In this document: positions 46,972 through 55,507 of the stretch, piece by piece
Numbering within the stretch: the first letter of the stretch is position 1
How the letters are laid out: each line of letters starts with the position of its first letter
Source of the DNA: Bacteroidia bacterium
Lineage (GTDB): Bacteria; Bacteroidota; Bacteroidia; Flavobacteriales_D; Cryomorphaceae
Assembly: GCA_030427905.1 (NCBI GenBank)
Contig: JAUICL010000007.1
Location: 1 to 64,000, forward strand
DNA length: 64,000 nt
Direction: 5' to 3'
The notes under the pieces: generated by a model
Database searches by the model: none
Told to the model about the DNA's origin: nothing
What the model saw: the letters and a program-made list of their open reading frames with translations, nothing else
Position numbers and translations under genes: made by a program

Positions 46972-48069
46972 TCACACATTAAATCGGAAGTGCATAATGT
47001 CGCCGTCTTCTACGACATACTCCTTCCCTTCTACTCCGAGTTTACCGGCGTCTTTTACAGCAGCTTCAGAGCCTAGGCTTACGTAATCGTTGTACTTGAT
47101 GACTTCGGCGCGGATAAACCCTTTCTCGAAGTCGGTGTGGATTACTCCGGCAGCCTGAGGAGCTGTAAACCCGTTCTTGATGGTCCAGGCTCGCACTTCT
47201 TTGACTCCGGCTGTGAAGTAGGTTTTGAGTTGGAGAAGCTTGTACGCGTGCTTGATCAATCGGCTTACACCCGATTCTTCCAATCCGAGATCAGAAAGGA
47301 ATTCCTGGCGCTCTTCGTAGGTTTCTAGCTCGGCGATGTCGGCTTCGATAGCGGCACCGATTAAGAGCACTTCAGCGTTTTCATCAGCAACAGATGCTTT
47401 TAGTGCTTCAACATGCGCGTTTCCAGATACCACCGACTCTTCATCGACATTACAAACGTAAAGCACTGGCTTAGCCGTCAAGAGCTGAAGCTCCTTAGCC
47501 AAAGGCGCTTCGGCTTCTGAAAGCTCTACGGTTCTGGCTGACTTTCCAGATTCCAAAGCATCTTTATATCGGGTTAAAAGCTCAACGCTTTTCGCAGCAC
47601 TCTTATCCCCTGATTTCGCAGTCTTCTTGGCTGCATCTAGGCGCTTATCAACCGTCTCCAGATCTTTCAACTGAAGTTCGATATCGATGATCTCCTTATC
47701 TCTAACCGGATCAACACTTCCATCAACGTGGGTCACGTTATCGTCGTCGAAACAGCGGAGTACGTGAATTATCGCATCGGTTTCGCGGATGTTTCCAAGG
47801 AATTTATTCCCAAGACCTTCACCCTTACTCGCTCCTTTTACAAGACCTGCGATATCGACAATCTCGATGGTGGTAGGCACGAGCCGTTCGGGCTTTACCA
47901 AATCGCTTAGCTTATTCAAACGTTCATCTGGAACGGTGATGGTTCCCACGTTTGGTTCAATCGTACAGAACGGAAAGTTTGCCGATTGCGCCTTCGCATT
48001 CGAAAGGCAGTTGAATAGAGTGGACTTACCAACATTTGGAAGCCCTACGATACCACATTTTAAGGCCAT
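46972..48069 (-). CDS. ychF: redox-regulated ATPase YchF
   Basis: A 365-residue Obg-family P-loop protein that prefers ATP. The ATG at 48069 gives the standard start MALKCGIVGLPNVGKSTLF; the in-frame extension to 48135 is not conserved-looking. It has NFPFCTIEPNVGTITVPDER (switch region), VDIAGLVKGASKGEGLGNKF (G3), AKPVLYVCNVDEESV (G4), and the TGS C-terminal domain QLKTYFTAGVKEVRAWTIKN, GFIRAEVIKYNDYVSLGSEA, ending DGDIMHFRFNV. Length is normal. It stands alone after a large spacer. Confidence 0.95.
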   Translation of the reverse strand: MALKCGIVGLPNVGKSTLFNCLSNAKAQSANFPFCTIEPNVGTITVPDERLNKLSDLVKPERLVPTTIEIVDIAGLVKGASKGEGLGNKFLGNIRETDAIIHVLRCFDDDNVTHVDGSVDPVRDKEIIDIELQLKDLETVDKRLDAAKKTAKSGDKSAAKSVELLTRYKDALESGKSARTVELSEAEAPLAKELQLLTAKPVLYVCNVDEESVVSGNAHVEALKASVADENAEVLLIGAAIEADIAELETYEERQEFLSDLGLEESGVSRLIKHAYKLLQLKTYFTAGVKEVRAWTIKNGFTAPQAAGVIHTDFEKGFIRAEVIKYNDYVSLGSEAAVKDAGKLGVEGKEYVVEDGDIMHFRFNV

Positions 48070-48203
48070 GTTCTCAATTTGAGCGCAAAGGTAGCAAGTT
48101 CTTGCAATGAAACATCGCCTAAAACCGTTTTGCAATTGTGAAAAAGTCGGGGCTGATATGGATAAGTAAATCTTTTTTTATGGCCCGATTATTGGCCTTT
48201 TTA

Positions 48204-48211
48204 TACTTTTG
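48204..48211 (+). promoter_or_regulatory. -7 element of the transketolase-vWA unit
   Basis: TACTTTTG matches TAnnTTTG. It lies 27 nt before the ATG at 48239. The -33 side is only T-rich. Confidence 0.4.
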
Positions 48212-48238
48212 CAGCGCATTCTTTCGAAAATTCCACAC

Positions 48239-49084
48239 ATGACAGATATCAGCAAATTAAAGGATCTCACTACTCAGGTGAGAAGAGACATTGTTCGTAT
48301 GGTACACGCCGTAAACTCAGGCCACCCAGGTGGTAGTTTGGGCTGTGCTGAGTTTTTTGTTGCCCTCTACAACGAGGTCATGGATTACGATGCCGACACC
48401 TTTAATATGGATGGAAAAGGGGAAGATCTATTCTTCCTATCAAATGGTCACATCTCCCCAGTTTGGTACAGCGTTTTGGCGAGAGCCGGATTCTTCCCAA
48501 TCGATGAGTTGAACACGTTCAGAAAACTGGACAGTCGTCTTCAAGGACACCCAACTACTCACGAAGGACTTCCTGGTGTGCGTGTAGCTTCGGGTTCGCT
48601 TGGACAAGGGCTTTCGGTAGCTGTAGGAGCTGCGGAAACAAAGAAGCTAAACGGCGACGACAAATTGGTTTTCAGCCTACACGGCGATGGTGAGCTTCAG
48701 GAAGGTCAGATATGGGAAGCGGCTATGTACGCTGCTGCCAACAAGGTTGACAATATTATCTCGACTATTGACTACAACGGTCGCCAGATCGATGGAGACC
48801 TGAGCGATGTTCTCGATCTCGGAAACCTACGCGCCAAGTGGGAAGCATTTGGTTGGGACGTTTTGGAAATGAACGGAAACGACATGGAAGACGTTTTAAG
48901 AGGATTGGCTGATGCCAAGTCGAGAACGGGGAAAGGAAAGCCGGTGATGATCATCATGGCCACGGAAATGGGTAATGGTGTTGACTTTATGATGGGGTCG
49001 CACAAATGGCACGGTGTTGCACCAAACGATGAGCAGCTTGCCGATGCCCTTTCTCAAAACGCTGAAACTCTCGGAGACTATTAA
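48239..49084 (+). CDS. transketolase, N-terminal (TPP-binding) subunit
   Basis: 281 residues from the ATG at 48239. It holds the thiamine-diphosphate half of transketolase, an enzyme of the non-oxidative pentose phosphate pathway: AVNSGHPGGSLGCAEFFVAL, LSNGHISPVWYSVLARAGFF, GSLGQGLSVAVGAA, and the TPP motif HGDGELQEGQIWEAAMYAAA. A two-gene transketolase is normal in many bacteria, so this is not a broken gene. The matching C-terminal half is 1.4 kb downstream, after a vWA gene; all three are 5-6 nt apart. Confidence 0.95.
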   Translation: MTDISKLKDLTTQVRRDIVRMVHAVNSGHPGGSLGCAEFFVALYNEVMDYDADTFNMDGKGEDLFFLSNGHISPVWYSVLARAGFFPIDELNTFRKLDSRLQGHPTTHEGLPGVRVASGSLGQGLSVAVGAAETKKLNGDDKLVFSLHGDGELQEGQIWEAAMYAAANKVDNIISTIDYNGRQIDGDLSDVLDLGNLRAKWEAFGWDVLEMNGNDMEDVLRGLADAKSRTGKGKPVMIIMATEMGNGVDFMMGSHKWHGVAPNDEQLADALSQNAETLGDY

Positions 49085-49090
49085 TCTGCA

Positions 49091-50461
49091 TTGAATCAGA
49101 TTCGAATATATCTCATTTTTTGTCTGAGCTTCTTGATCAGCGGGGTTTCCCTTGGTCAGGAGAGTGATGAAATGACGCGCCTGCTCTTTGTGTTTGACGC
49201 GAGTAACAGCATGAACGCCGATTGGCAGAGCGATAAGAAGATTACCATCGCTCGTAAGCTGCTGAGCGAGTCGATCAAGGAGCTGGATGGAAATCCGAAT
49301 GTGGAGCTAGGCCTTCGCGTTTACGGACACCAGGTAGCTATTGAGCCGGGCAAGCAAGACTGCGACGATACCCGACTGGAAGTTTCCTTCCGAGCCAATA
49401 ACGGAGCCTTGATCCAGAAAACGCTGAATCGAATCACGCCGAAGGGTACCACCCCTATCGCACGTAGTTTGGAGAAAGCCGCTGGAGATTTTCCCGATTG
49501 CGACAACTGCCGCAACATTATCATTCTCATTACGGATGGAATAGAAGCTTGCGATGGCGACCCTTGTGCCGTGTCTCGAGCTTTGCAGCAAAAAGGCGTA
49601 ATCCTGAAGCCGTTTGTAATTGGTGTGGGACTTGATGATGAATTTAAAGACACCTTCAATTGCGTTGGAAATTACTTCGACGCAACCAATGAAGAGACCT
49701 TTGAGAATATTCTCAATATCGTCATCACCCAGGCCCTGAACAATACCACCGCGCAGGTGAATCTCCTCGACGATTTTGGCAAACCGAACGAGACCAATGT
49801 GACGGTCAATATTTTCGACCAGCACTCCGAGCAATTGGAGCTTGGCTTTGTTCACACCCTGAATCACAAAGGGAACCCCGATACGATAAGCCTTGACCCT
49901 TCGCGCACCTACCGCGTGGAAGCGCACACCATTCCGACGCTGGAGTTGGAAAATGTGAACATCACCGCTGGAACCCATAATATCATTGCGCTGGATGCCG
50001 GACAGGGCGATTTGGAGCTGAAGATAGATGGGCAGCTCGGCGAAGATGTTGCGGTGATATTGCGAAAAGCCGGCGACCTGAACACGGCTCATATTATGGA
50101 GTCGAATGTAAAGGAGCGCGTGCTGACCGATACATACGACATGGAAGTGCTATCGACCCCGCGGACCTACATCAACGGTGTGGTGGTCAATCAAAATAAA
50201 ACAACCACAGTGACCATTCCGGAGCCGGGAGCGCTCAATGTTTCGCTCTCTGCGCCAGGCTATGGATCCATCGCTTTGGTAAGAGGCGACGCACTGGAGT
50301 GGGTTGTGAATCTTTCGGATTTTGAGCTCAACCAACAGTTCAAACTCCAGCCGGGTAGCTACAAGCTTACCTACCGATCTAAGAAAAGTAAAGAAGTTAT
50401 TTATACCATCGAACGAGAATTTACAATTAGTTCTGGTTCATCAACAAACCTGAAATTATAA
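49091..50461 (+). CDS. exported von Willebrand A domain protein
   Basis: 456 residues starting at a TTG. N-terminal signal peptide (RIYLIFCLSFLISGVSLGQ). The vWA domain covers about 28-220: LLFVFDASNSMNADW supplies the MIDAS DxSxS (Asp36, Ser38, Ser40), KGTTPIARSLEKAA the metal Thr, and NIIILITDGIEACDGDPC the last Asp. Two Ig/carboxypeptidase-regulatory-like beta domains follow (TAQVNLLDDFGKPNETNVTV; PGALNVSLSAPGYG). No C-terminal sorting signal or anchor is obvious, so it is probably periplasmic. It sits between the two transketolase genes with gaps of 6 and 5 nt, which implies one transcript. Function unknown. Confidence 0.82.
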   Translation: MNQIRIYLIFCLSFLISGVSLGQESDEMTRLLFVFDASNSMNADWQSDKKITIARKLLSESIKELDGNPNVELGLRVYGHQVAIEPGKQDCDDTRLEVSFRANNGALIQKTLNRITPKGTTPIARSLEKAAGDFPDCDNCRNIIILITDGIEACDGDPCAVSRALQQKGVILKPFVIGVGLDDEFKDTFNCVGNYFDATNEETFENILNIVITQALNNTTAQVNLLDDFGKPNETNVTVNIFDQHSEQLELGFVHTLNHKGNPDTISLDPSRTYRVEAHTIPTLELENVNITAGTHNIIALDAGQGDLELKIDGQLGEDVAVILRKAGDLNTAHIMESNVKERVLTDTYDMEVLSTPRTYINGVVVNQNKTTTVTIPEPGALNVSLSAPGYGSIALVRGDALEWVVNLSDFELNQQFKLQPGSYKLTYRSKKSKEVIYTIEREFTISSGSSTNLKL

Positions 50462-50466
50462 GTAGG

Positions 50467-51420
50467 ATGGAAAATTTCACCGTTCAAAACACGAAAGACA
50501 CCCGTAGCGGATTTGGAGAAGGACTCCTTGAGCTCGGTCGCAAGAACCCCAATGTTGTAGCCCTCTGTGCCGACTTAACTGGGTCTTTAAAGATGAATGC
50601 TTTTGAAGATGAGTTTCCAGAGCGCTTCTTTCAGACAGGTATTGGTGAAGCTAATATGATGGGACTTGCTGCCGGTATGACTATTGGTGGGAAAATCCCA
50701 TTCACAGGAACCTTTGCCAATTTCTCGACAGGACGCGTTTACGATCAGATCAGACAGTCGATTGCCTACTCGGGTAAGAACGTGAAGATTTGTGCTTCGC
50801 ACGCCGGATTGACACTTGGAGAAGACGGTGCGACTCACCAGATTCTCGAAGACATCGGTATGATGAAAATGCTTCCGGGCATGACAGTGATCAATCCATG
50901 CGACTTTAACCAAACCAAGGCCGCTACCATTGCCATCGCCGATCACGAAGGGCCGGTTTACCTGCGTTTTGGAAGACCGAAGGTGGAAAATTTCACTCCC
51001 GTAGATCAAAAATTTGAGATCGGGAAAGCGCTACACCTGATTACAGGTACCGATGTAAGTATCTTTGCCACAGGACATTTGGTTTGGAAATCGATTGAAG
51101 CGGCACGTGCCCTTGCTGAAAAAGGTATCTCTGCTGAAGTGATCAATATCCACACGATTAAACCTTTGGATGCCGAAGCAGTCATAAAGTCTGCACAGAA
51201 AACGGGATGTGTCGTTACTGCTGAAGAGCACATGATGAATGGTGGACTCGGCGACAGCGTTGCTCAGGTACTCGCCAGAAACTGCCCAACTCCACTCGAA
51301 ATGGTAGCCGTAAACGACACCTTTGGAGAGAGCGGTACGCCAGCTGAGTTGATGACCAAGTACGGCATCGACACGGCAGACGTGATTGCAGCCGCTGAGC
51401 GCGCTGTGGCTCGTAAGTAA
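50467..51420 (+). CDS. transketolase, C-terminal subunit
   Basis: A 317-residue protein with the pyrimidine-binding and C-terminal domains: DTRSGFGEGLLELGRKNPNV, RFFQTGIGEANMMGLAAGMT (catalytic Glu), SIAYSGKNVKICASHAGLTL, GEDGATHQILEDIG, and VVTAEEHMMNGGLGDSVAQV. Together with the 48239 gene it makes a full transketolase. It follows the vWA gene by 5 nt. Confidence 0.95.
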   Translation: MENFTVQNTKDTRSGFGEGLLELGRKNPNVVALCADLTGSLKMNAFEDEFPERFFQTGIGEANMMGLAAGMTIGGKIPFTGTFANFSTGRVYDQIRQSIAYSGKNVKICASHAGLTLGEDGATHQILEDIGMMKMLPGMTVINPCDFNQTKAATIAIADHEGPVYLRFGRPKVENFTPVDQKFEIGKALHLITGTDVSIFATGHLVWKSIEAARALAEKGISAEVINIHTIKPLDAEAVIKSAQKTGCVVTAEEHMMNGGLGDSVAQVLARNCPTPLEMVAVNDTFGESGTPAELMTKYGIDTADVIAAAERAVARK

Positions 51421-51447
51421 GGACAAGCACCCCGGATAATTAACTGC

Positions 51448-51978
51448 ATGCAAGAAGACCGGGATCTGATTATAAAACTGCGTGATGCAAAAACGCGCGA
51501 CAAGGCTTTTGGTGAGCTTATTCAGGCTTACCAAGAGCCTTTGTATTTTCACATCAGGCGTATGGTGGGAAATCACCAGGGCGCCGACGATGTGCTTCAA
51601 AACACCTTTGTAAAAGTCTGGCGACACCTCGACAGTTTTAAAGGCGATTCGAAGCTATACACCTGGATGTATCGGATTGCATCAAACGAGGCTCTAAACC
51701 ACATTCAAAAGGCCAACCGAGGGAAGACCACTACCCTAGAAGACTACCACCACCCGAGTACAGCACATCAGGAGCGCGATTCAGGAGAAATTCAAGAAAA
51801 GCTCGAAGCTGCGCTTGCCACCCTACCCCCAAAGCAAAAGCAAGTTTTCGACTTGAAGTATTTTGAAGATATGAAGTACGAAGATATCGCTGAGATCACG
51901 GGCACTTCGGTGGGTGCACTAAAGGCATCGTACTTTCACGCGGTTAAAAAAATTGAAGGGTTTTTGAAGGGGGACTAG
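51448..51978 (+). CDS. ECF sigma factor
   Basis: A 176-residue RNA polymerase sigma-70 of the extracytoplasmic-function class. Region 2: AFGELIQAYQEPLYFHIRRM, GADDVLQNTFVKVWRHLDSF, LYTWMYRIASNEALNHIQKA. Region 4: ALATLPPKQKQVFDLKYFED, MKYEDIAEITGTSVGALKAS, the helix-turn-helix that reads the -35 element. It begins 27 nt after the transketolase C-subunit, so may be read through from it. The likely anti-sigma and sensor genes come only after a 587-nt spacer. Confidence 0.93.
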   Translation: MQEDRDLIIKLRDAKTRDKAFGELIQAYQEPLYFHIRRMVGNHQGADDVLQNTFVKVWRHLDSFKGDSKLYTWMYRIASNEALNHIQKANRGKTTTLEDYHHPSTAHQERDSGEIQEKLEAALATLPPKQKQVFDLKYFEDMKYEDIAEITGTSVGALKASYFHAVKKIEGFLKGD

Positions 51979-52565
51979 CACGTTCCAAGTGCAGCGCTTG
52001 AAAATCCGAAATTCTCCGGGCAATTAATGTTGCAGCTCTTTTTAACAGTTGATGTAACAGATAAAAGCTAATTTGACATTAAAAATGAATCTCTTATTTT
52101 CCTTTTGTCATGATACAAAAGGAACAAAAAATCTTGGCTGTAATTTTATTTCTTGAAACTCTTGAAAACACTACAGCACCTTACCCAAACTCGCGAACGG
52201 TATTAGCGAAAGCAGAGCTTCCGATACCTGAGCTCAGACATGGGTGCGGTGGACTTCCGTTTATTTCTGAGTTTCTAAGAGAATAAAATTAAGGCCGGGA
52301 TTTGGCTCACGACTTCATTTAAAAATTGTCAGATTTCTGCTCTGCAAGCTGTGAGCCAATTGGTCCAAAAGCCAAAACATTAAATATCGACGGTTCTCGA
52401 TACGATTCACTCCTAAGGTCGTAAATCACTCGAACTGACCACTTCTAGAAACTACAAGCATGAAGGATTCCAACTTCTTGTGAGCTCGGATAAATCAGGA
52501 GAATCTTAAAAGAAAGTATAAAGTGCAATTAAACCTTTTCCCTTTCAACCAATCTATACTAGCAG
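51979..52565. other. 587-nt repeat-bearing spacer in the sigma-factor locus
   Basis: No gene. It holds a palindrome CCTTTTGT-catgat-ACAAAAGG (52101-52122) followed by GGAACAAAAAATCTTGGCTG, a 9-bp inverted repeat TTGGCTCAC/GTGAGCCAA (52303-52311 and 52352-52360), and an inverted family-A element (52391-52441). The palindrome and what follows it resemble intergenic repeats I recall from Bacteroidota genomes. Confidence 0.65.
52391..52441 (-). repeat. family-A hairpin repeat, third copy
   Basis: On the minus strand it starts TTCGAGTGATTTACGACC, has a short turn, and ends GAATCGTATCGAGAACCG. The outer TCGAGTG and TATCGAGAA arms match the copies at 25-70 and 131-183; the stem sequence differs. 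Confidence 0.5.
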
Positions 52566-53036
52566 ATGGACAAAAAGAAACGTAGCGAAGATGAATTTCT
52601 CGAAGAGCTGGCGCCCAAGCTTTTTGAGAAGCGCATCGAAGTGAAGCCAAAAGCTCCTGAAGGATATTTCACCAATCTCGAAGGGCAGATCAGATCGAAA
52701 ATCGAATCTGAGCCAGCTGCTCCCAAAGGAAAAGTGATATCACTGATCAACTTCAAGAATTTGGCGGTGGCGGCTTCAGTGGCCGTTTTGCTCGCCCTTG
52801 TCCCCTACTTCTTTTTTAATCAGCCCGACCAGAACACAGACTTGGTGGCAGAGGCCACAACGCTCGAAGATGAAGATCTCGATGAGTACATCGACGAAGC
52901 GAGTATTTTGGAGTGGGCTGCTGAAGAAGATATGGACATGGAATGGGGAAGCGAATTGGACGAAGACGCCGTTTTGGCCTATCTAATCGATGTGAATATC
53001 GAAGAGGAATTAATTATTGAAGAAACCGAAATTTAA
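52566..53036 (+). CDS. single-pass membrane protein, candidate anti-sigma factor
   Basis: 156 residues. A charged N-terminal cytoplasmic part (MDKKKRSEDEFLEELAPKLF; PEGYFTNLEGQIRSKIESE), one transmembrane helix (LAVAASVAVLLALVPYFFF near 80-98), and a very acidic C-terminal region (EWAAEEDMDMEWGSELDEDA). This size and topology, next to a Spy-like protein and downstream of an ECF sigma gene, fit an anti-sigma factor, but no known anti-sigma domain is seen. A 6-nt gap precedes the next gene. Confidence 0.6.
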   Translation: MDKKKRSEDEFLEELAPKLFEKRIEVKPKAPEGYFTNLEGQIRSKIESEPAAPKGKVISLINFKNLAVAASVAVLLALVPYFFFNQPDQNTDLVAEATTLEDEDLDEYIDEASILEWAAEEDMDMEWGSELDEDAVLAYLIDVNIEEELIIEETEI

Positions 53037-53042
53037 AAAGAC

Positions 53043-53567
53043 ATGAAGAAGCTCATTTTAATTGCACTAGTTGGTCTGATGGGGCACACAGCCTTTGCTC
53101 AGTCAGAAAGAAGAATGGAGAGAGACGAAAAGCGAAAGGAAATTGAAGCGCAGCGCGTGGCGTATATCACCACTCAACTCGACTTGACCACTGAAGAGTC
53201 TCAGGCCTTTTGGCCGGTCTATAACGACTACGAAAAGGCTTTGGACGAGCACCGCAAAGCTGGGAAGGAAAACTTCAATCCGAGAAAAGACGATATCACA
53301 ACGCTTTCCGATTCGGAGATTGATGCCATGATGAAAAATAAGTTTGAGCATCAGCGCGAGAAGATTGAAATTGAAGAAACGTATTTCGAAAAATTCAAGG
53401 GTGTGCTCTCCATGCAGAAAGTGGCCGCCTTCTACAAAGCCGATCAAGACTTTCGAAAGGAGTTGTTGAAAAAGCTCAAGCAAGATCGAAGAAGTGATCA
53501 GGGCATGAACCGCAGGGGGCCTGAGCGAACTGGCTTTCAATCCAAAGAAGACAAGCTTAGTAAGTAA
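53043..53567 (+). CDS. periplasmic Spy/CpxP-like protein
   Basis: 174 residues with a signal peptide (MKKLILIALVGLMGHTAFAQ). The mature protein is highly helical and charged: AYITTQLDLTTEESQAFWPV, YNDYEKALDEHRKAG, FKGVLSMQKVAAFYKADQDF, with repeated L-T-x-E-E and F-W-P motifs as in Spy/CpxP-type proteins of Bacteroidota sigma-factor loci, where they are thought to sense envelope stress. It is the last gene of the sigma-linked group. Assignment is by resemblance. Confidence 0.7.
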   Translation: MKKLILIALVGLMGHTAFAQSERRMERDEKRKEIEAQRVAYITTQLDLTTEESQAFWPVYNDYEKALDEHRKAGKENFNPRKDDITTLSDSEIDAMMKNKFEHQREKIEIEETYFEKFKGVLSMQKVAAFYKADQDFRKELLKKLKQDRRSDQGMNRRGPERTGFQSKEDKLSK

Positions 53568-53588
53568 GCTAAAATGAAAGATGGATTG

Positions 53589-53596
53589 TAGATTTG
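53589..53596 (+). promoter_or_regulatory. -7 element of the class III aminotransferase
   Basis: TAGATTTG, full match to TAnnTTTG, just before the ATG at 53603; the transcript would have almost no leader. Confidence 0.3.
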
Positions 53597-53602
53597 TCGC
53601 GT

Positions 53603-54793
53603 ATGAATTTGCAATCCGATTTTCTAAAATACCAGGCCCAGACATCTCCGCATCCCCTGTCCATACAGATTGAACGCGCGGAGGGTCCATTTCTCTACGG
53701 GCCAAATGGAGAAACCTATACAGACATGATTTCCGGGATAGCGGTGACCAATATCGGTCACCGTCATCCACGGGTGGTCGAAGCCATCGAAAATCAGTTG
53801 GGCAAGTACATGCACGTGATGCCTTATGGCGAGTTTGTACAGGCACCGCAGGTGGAATTGGCAAAGCGACTAAACGATGTTCTTCCCGATGGATTGGACG
53901 TTTCTTACTTCGTAAACAGCGGCACCGAAGCCAATGAAGCGGCGCTGAAGATGGCCAAGCGATACACGGGGCGTTCCAAGATTGTTTCTTGTCTCAAGTC
54001 GTACCACGGCGGCACACATGGGTCACTATCGGTATCGGGAAACGAAAAGAAGAAGTACGCCTTCAGACCCCTCCTACCCGAAGTGTATTTTATGGCTTTT
54101 AATGCCATCGACCAGCTCGAACTCATCGACGAGAACACGGCTTGTGTGATCATCGAGACGGTGCAGGGAGATGCCGGGGTTCGGATTCCAGAACTGGCTT
54201 ATATGTTGGCTTTGAGAAAGAAGTGCTCGGAGACCGGCGCCTTGCTCATCATGGATGAAATCCAAACGGGTTTTGGTCGCACGGGAAAACTCTTCGCTTT
54301 CGAGCATTTTGGAATTGTTCCAGACATTCTCACCATTGCCAAGAGCATGGCTGGCGGAATGGCCATGGGTGCCTTTGTGAGCAGCGCCGAGATTATGGCC
54401 TGTTTGAAATCCGACCCGATACTCGGCCACATCACCACCTTTGGGGGACATCCCATTTGCTGTGCGGCGGCAATCGCCAACTTGGATGTGATCACTGAAG
54501 AAGGCCTGATCGTAAAGGTAGCTCGAAAGGGAAAGCTGCTTGAAGAAACGATCAACCATCCCGCTGTCGTTGAAATCAGAAGGATTGGGCTGATGCTCGC
54601 CGTCGAGTTTGATGCGGCGGAGAAGGTCTATCAAATCGTCGACAAATGCATCGAGCGTGGGGTGATCACCTTTTACTTCCTCTCCTGCCCCGAGAGTTTC
54701 CGGCTAGCTCCACCGCTCAATATGAGCGATGAAGACCTTGTGAAAGCTGGTCAGATCATCCGCCAGGCAATTGACGAAATCTACGCTGCTTAG
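53603..54793 (+). CDS. class III pyridoxal-phosphate aminotransferase
   Basis: 396 residues from the ATG at 53603 (a TTG three codons upstream lies on the promoter-like word). It has YTDMISGIAVTNIGHRHPRV, SYFVNSGTEANEAALKMAKR, SCLKSYHGGTHGSLSVSGNE, LIMDEIQTGFGRTGKLFAFE with the PLP Asp, PDILTIAKSMAGGMAMGAFV with Schiff-base Lys, and TTFGGHPICCAAAIANLDV. The family includes acetylornithine, ornithine and 4-aminobutyrate aminotransferases; the substrate cannot be fixed. Stop codon shares TTAG with the convergent gene. Confidence 0.88.
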   Translation: MNLQSDFLKYQAQTSPHPLSIQIERAEGPFLYGPNGETYTDMISGIAVTNIGHRHPRVVEAIENQLGKYMHVMPYGEFVQAPQVELAKRLNDVLPDGLDVSYFVNSGTEANEAALKMAKRYTGRSKIVSCLKSYHGGTHGSLSVSGNEKKKYAFRPLLPEVYFMAFNAIDQLELIDENTACVIIETVQGDAGVRIPELAYMLALRKKCSETGALLIMDEIQTGFGRTGKLFAFEHFGIVPDILTIAKSMAGGMAMGAFVSSAEIMACLKSDPILGHITTFGGHPICCAAAIANLDVITEEGLIVKVARKGKLLEETINHPAVVEIRRIGLMLAVEFDAAEKVYQIVDKCIERGVITFYFLSCPESFRLAPPLNMSDEDLVKAGQIIRQAIDEIYAA

Positions 54794-55170
54794 TAATTCC
54801 CAATCGATAAGCGCACGAGGGTACAGCTCTCCGTAGTTTCGATTCCTTTCATGTGAAGCTCCGTTTCCCATTCTAGGTTTTCCGTTCCGGGGTTAAAGAT
54901 CACTCGTTTTGGATTTAAGGAAAGGATGTAGTCCTTCCACGCGTCCAAGTGTCTTGGGCCCACGTATAGCGTCACAGTATCCACATCATCGATGGCTGGC
55001 CGGTCGGTATGTATCTCTACATCGGCCACGGTTCCCGGTCGGAGGCCAACCGCCACCACGGGGTGTCCCTTTTGGCGCAGGGCATTGATCGCTCTGTAGG
55101 CGTACCGTTCCGGGTTTGGGCTAGCACCGATTACCACGGTCTTTTTGAGTTCTGGCTTATTTTCTTCCAA
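54790..55170 (-). CDS. CoA-binding (YccU-like) protein
   Basis: A 126-residue Rossmann-fold protein of the CoA_binding_2 family: VVIGASPNPERYAYRAINAL, GHPVVAVGLRPGTVADVEI, TVTLYVGPRHLDAWKDYILS, RVIFNPGTENLEWETELHMK. The full fold is present without ligase domains. The cellular role of this family is unclear. It is transcribed on its own and converges on the aminotransferase. Confidence 0.85.
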   Translation of the reverse strand: MEENKPELKKTVVIGASPNPERYAYRAINALRQKGHPVVAVGLRPGTVADVEIHTDRPAIDDVDTVTLYVGPRHLDAWKDYILSLNPKRVIFNPGTENLEWETELHMKGIETTESCTLVRLSIGNY

Positions 55171-55224
55171 TTTCAGTCTGTTTTAACTACAAAGTTAATT
55201 CAGATCGATGGATAAATTGGTCGG

Positions 55225-55467
55225 CTAGGCTACAGGGTCGTAGGAGAAAGAGCTCTCTGGAACGATGAATTTTCCTTCCGGCGTTTTGATCATCAGGTAA
55301 AACTCCTTGCACAAGAAATTGATGCGGTGACGGAACTTGCTGTCAGTCAAGTGGCACTCCCAGGCGTGCAAGGCAAGTTGCTTGAGAGCTCTCCAGGAGT
55401 GCGTGTTGAGTCCTTGTGGTCGGGCGAAAGAGTTGATGTATCGGCTGGCGTCTGCTAAATTGTTCAT
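55225..55467 (-). CDS. hypothetical protein, 80 residues, twin-leader gene 2
   Basis: The ATG at 55467 starts MNNLADASRYINSFARPQGL; the reading frame stays open upstream to 55644 but passes through the leader described below. The protein is basic and aromatic (SWRALKQLALHAWECHLTDS; KFRHRINFLCKEFYLMIKTP), with no recognised domain, signal or membrane segment. Its 58-nt upstream sequence is nearly the same as that of the next gene, arguing for shared control. I can give no function. Confidence 0.6.
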   Translation of the reverse strand: MNNLADASRYINSFARPQGLNTHSWRALKQLALHAWECHLTDSKFRHRINFLCKEFYLMIKTPEGKFIVPESSFSYDPVA

Positions 55468-55507
55468 GGCTTTTGTTTTTGTTTGATTCAAAGGTCTTGG
55501 CTGGGTT

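Noticed and set aside
49307-50092. Long open frame opposite the vWA gene
   Set aside because: It is a codon-pattern shadow of the vWA gene without domains or a start context.
48239-51420. Broken transketolase gene
   Set aside because: Both halves end at natural domain borders and are full-length subunits, as in other two-gene transketolases.
51979-52565. Insertion sequence between sigma and anti-sigma genes
   Set aside because: No transposase reading frame, no terminal repeat pair bounding the stretch and no target duplication seen; only short palindromic elements.
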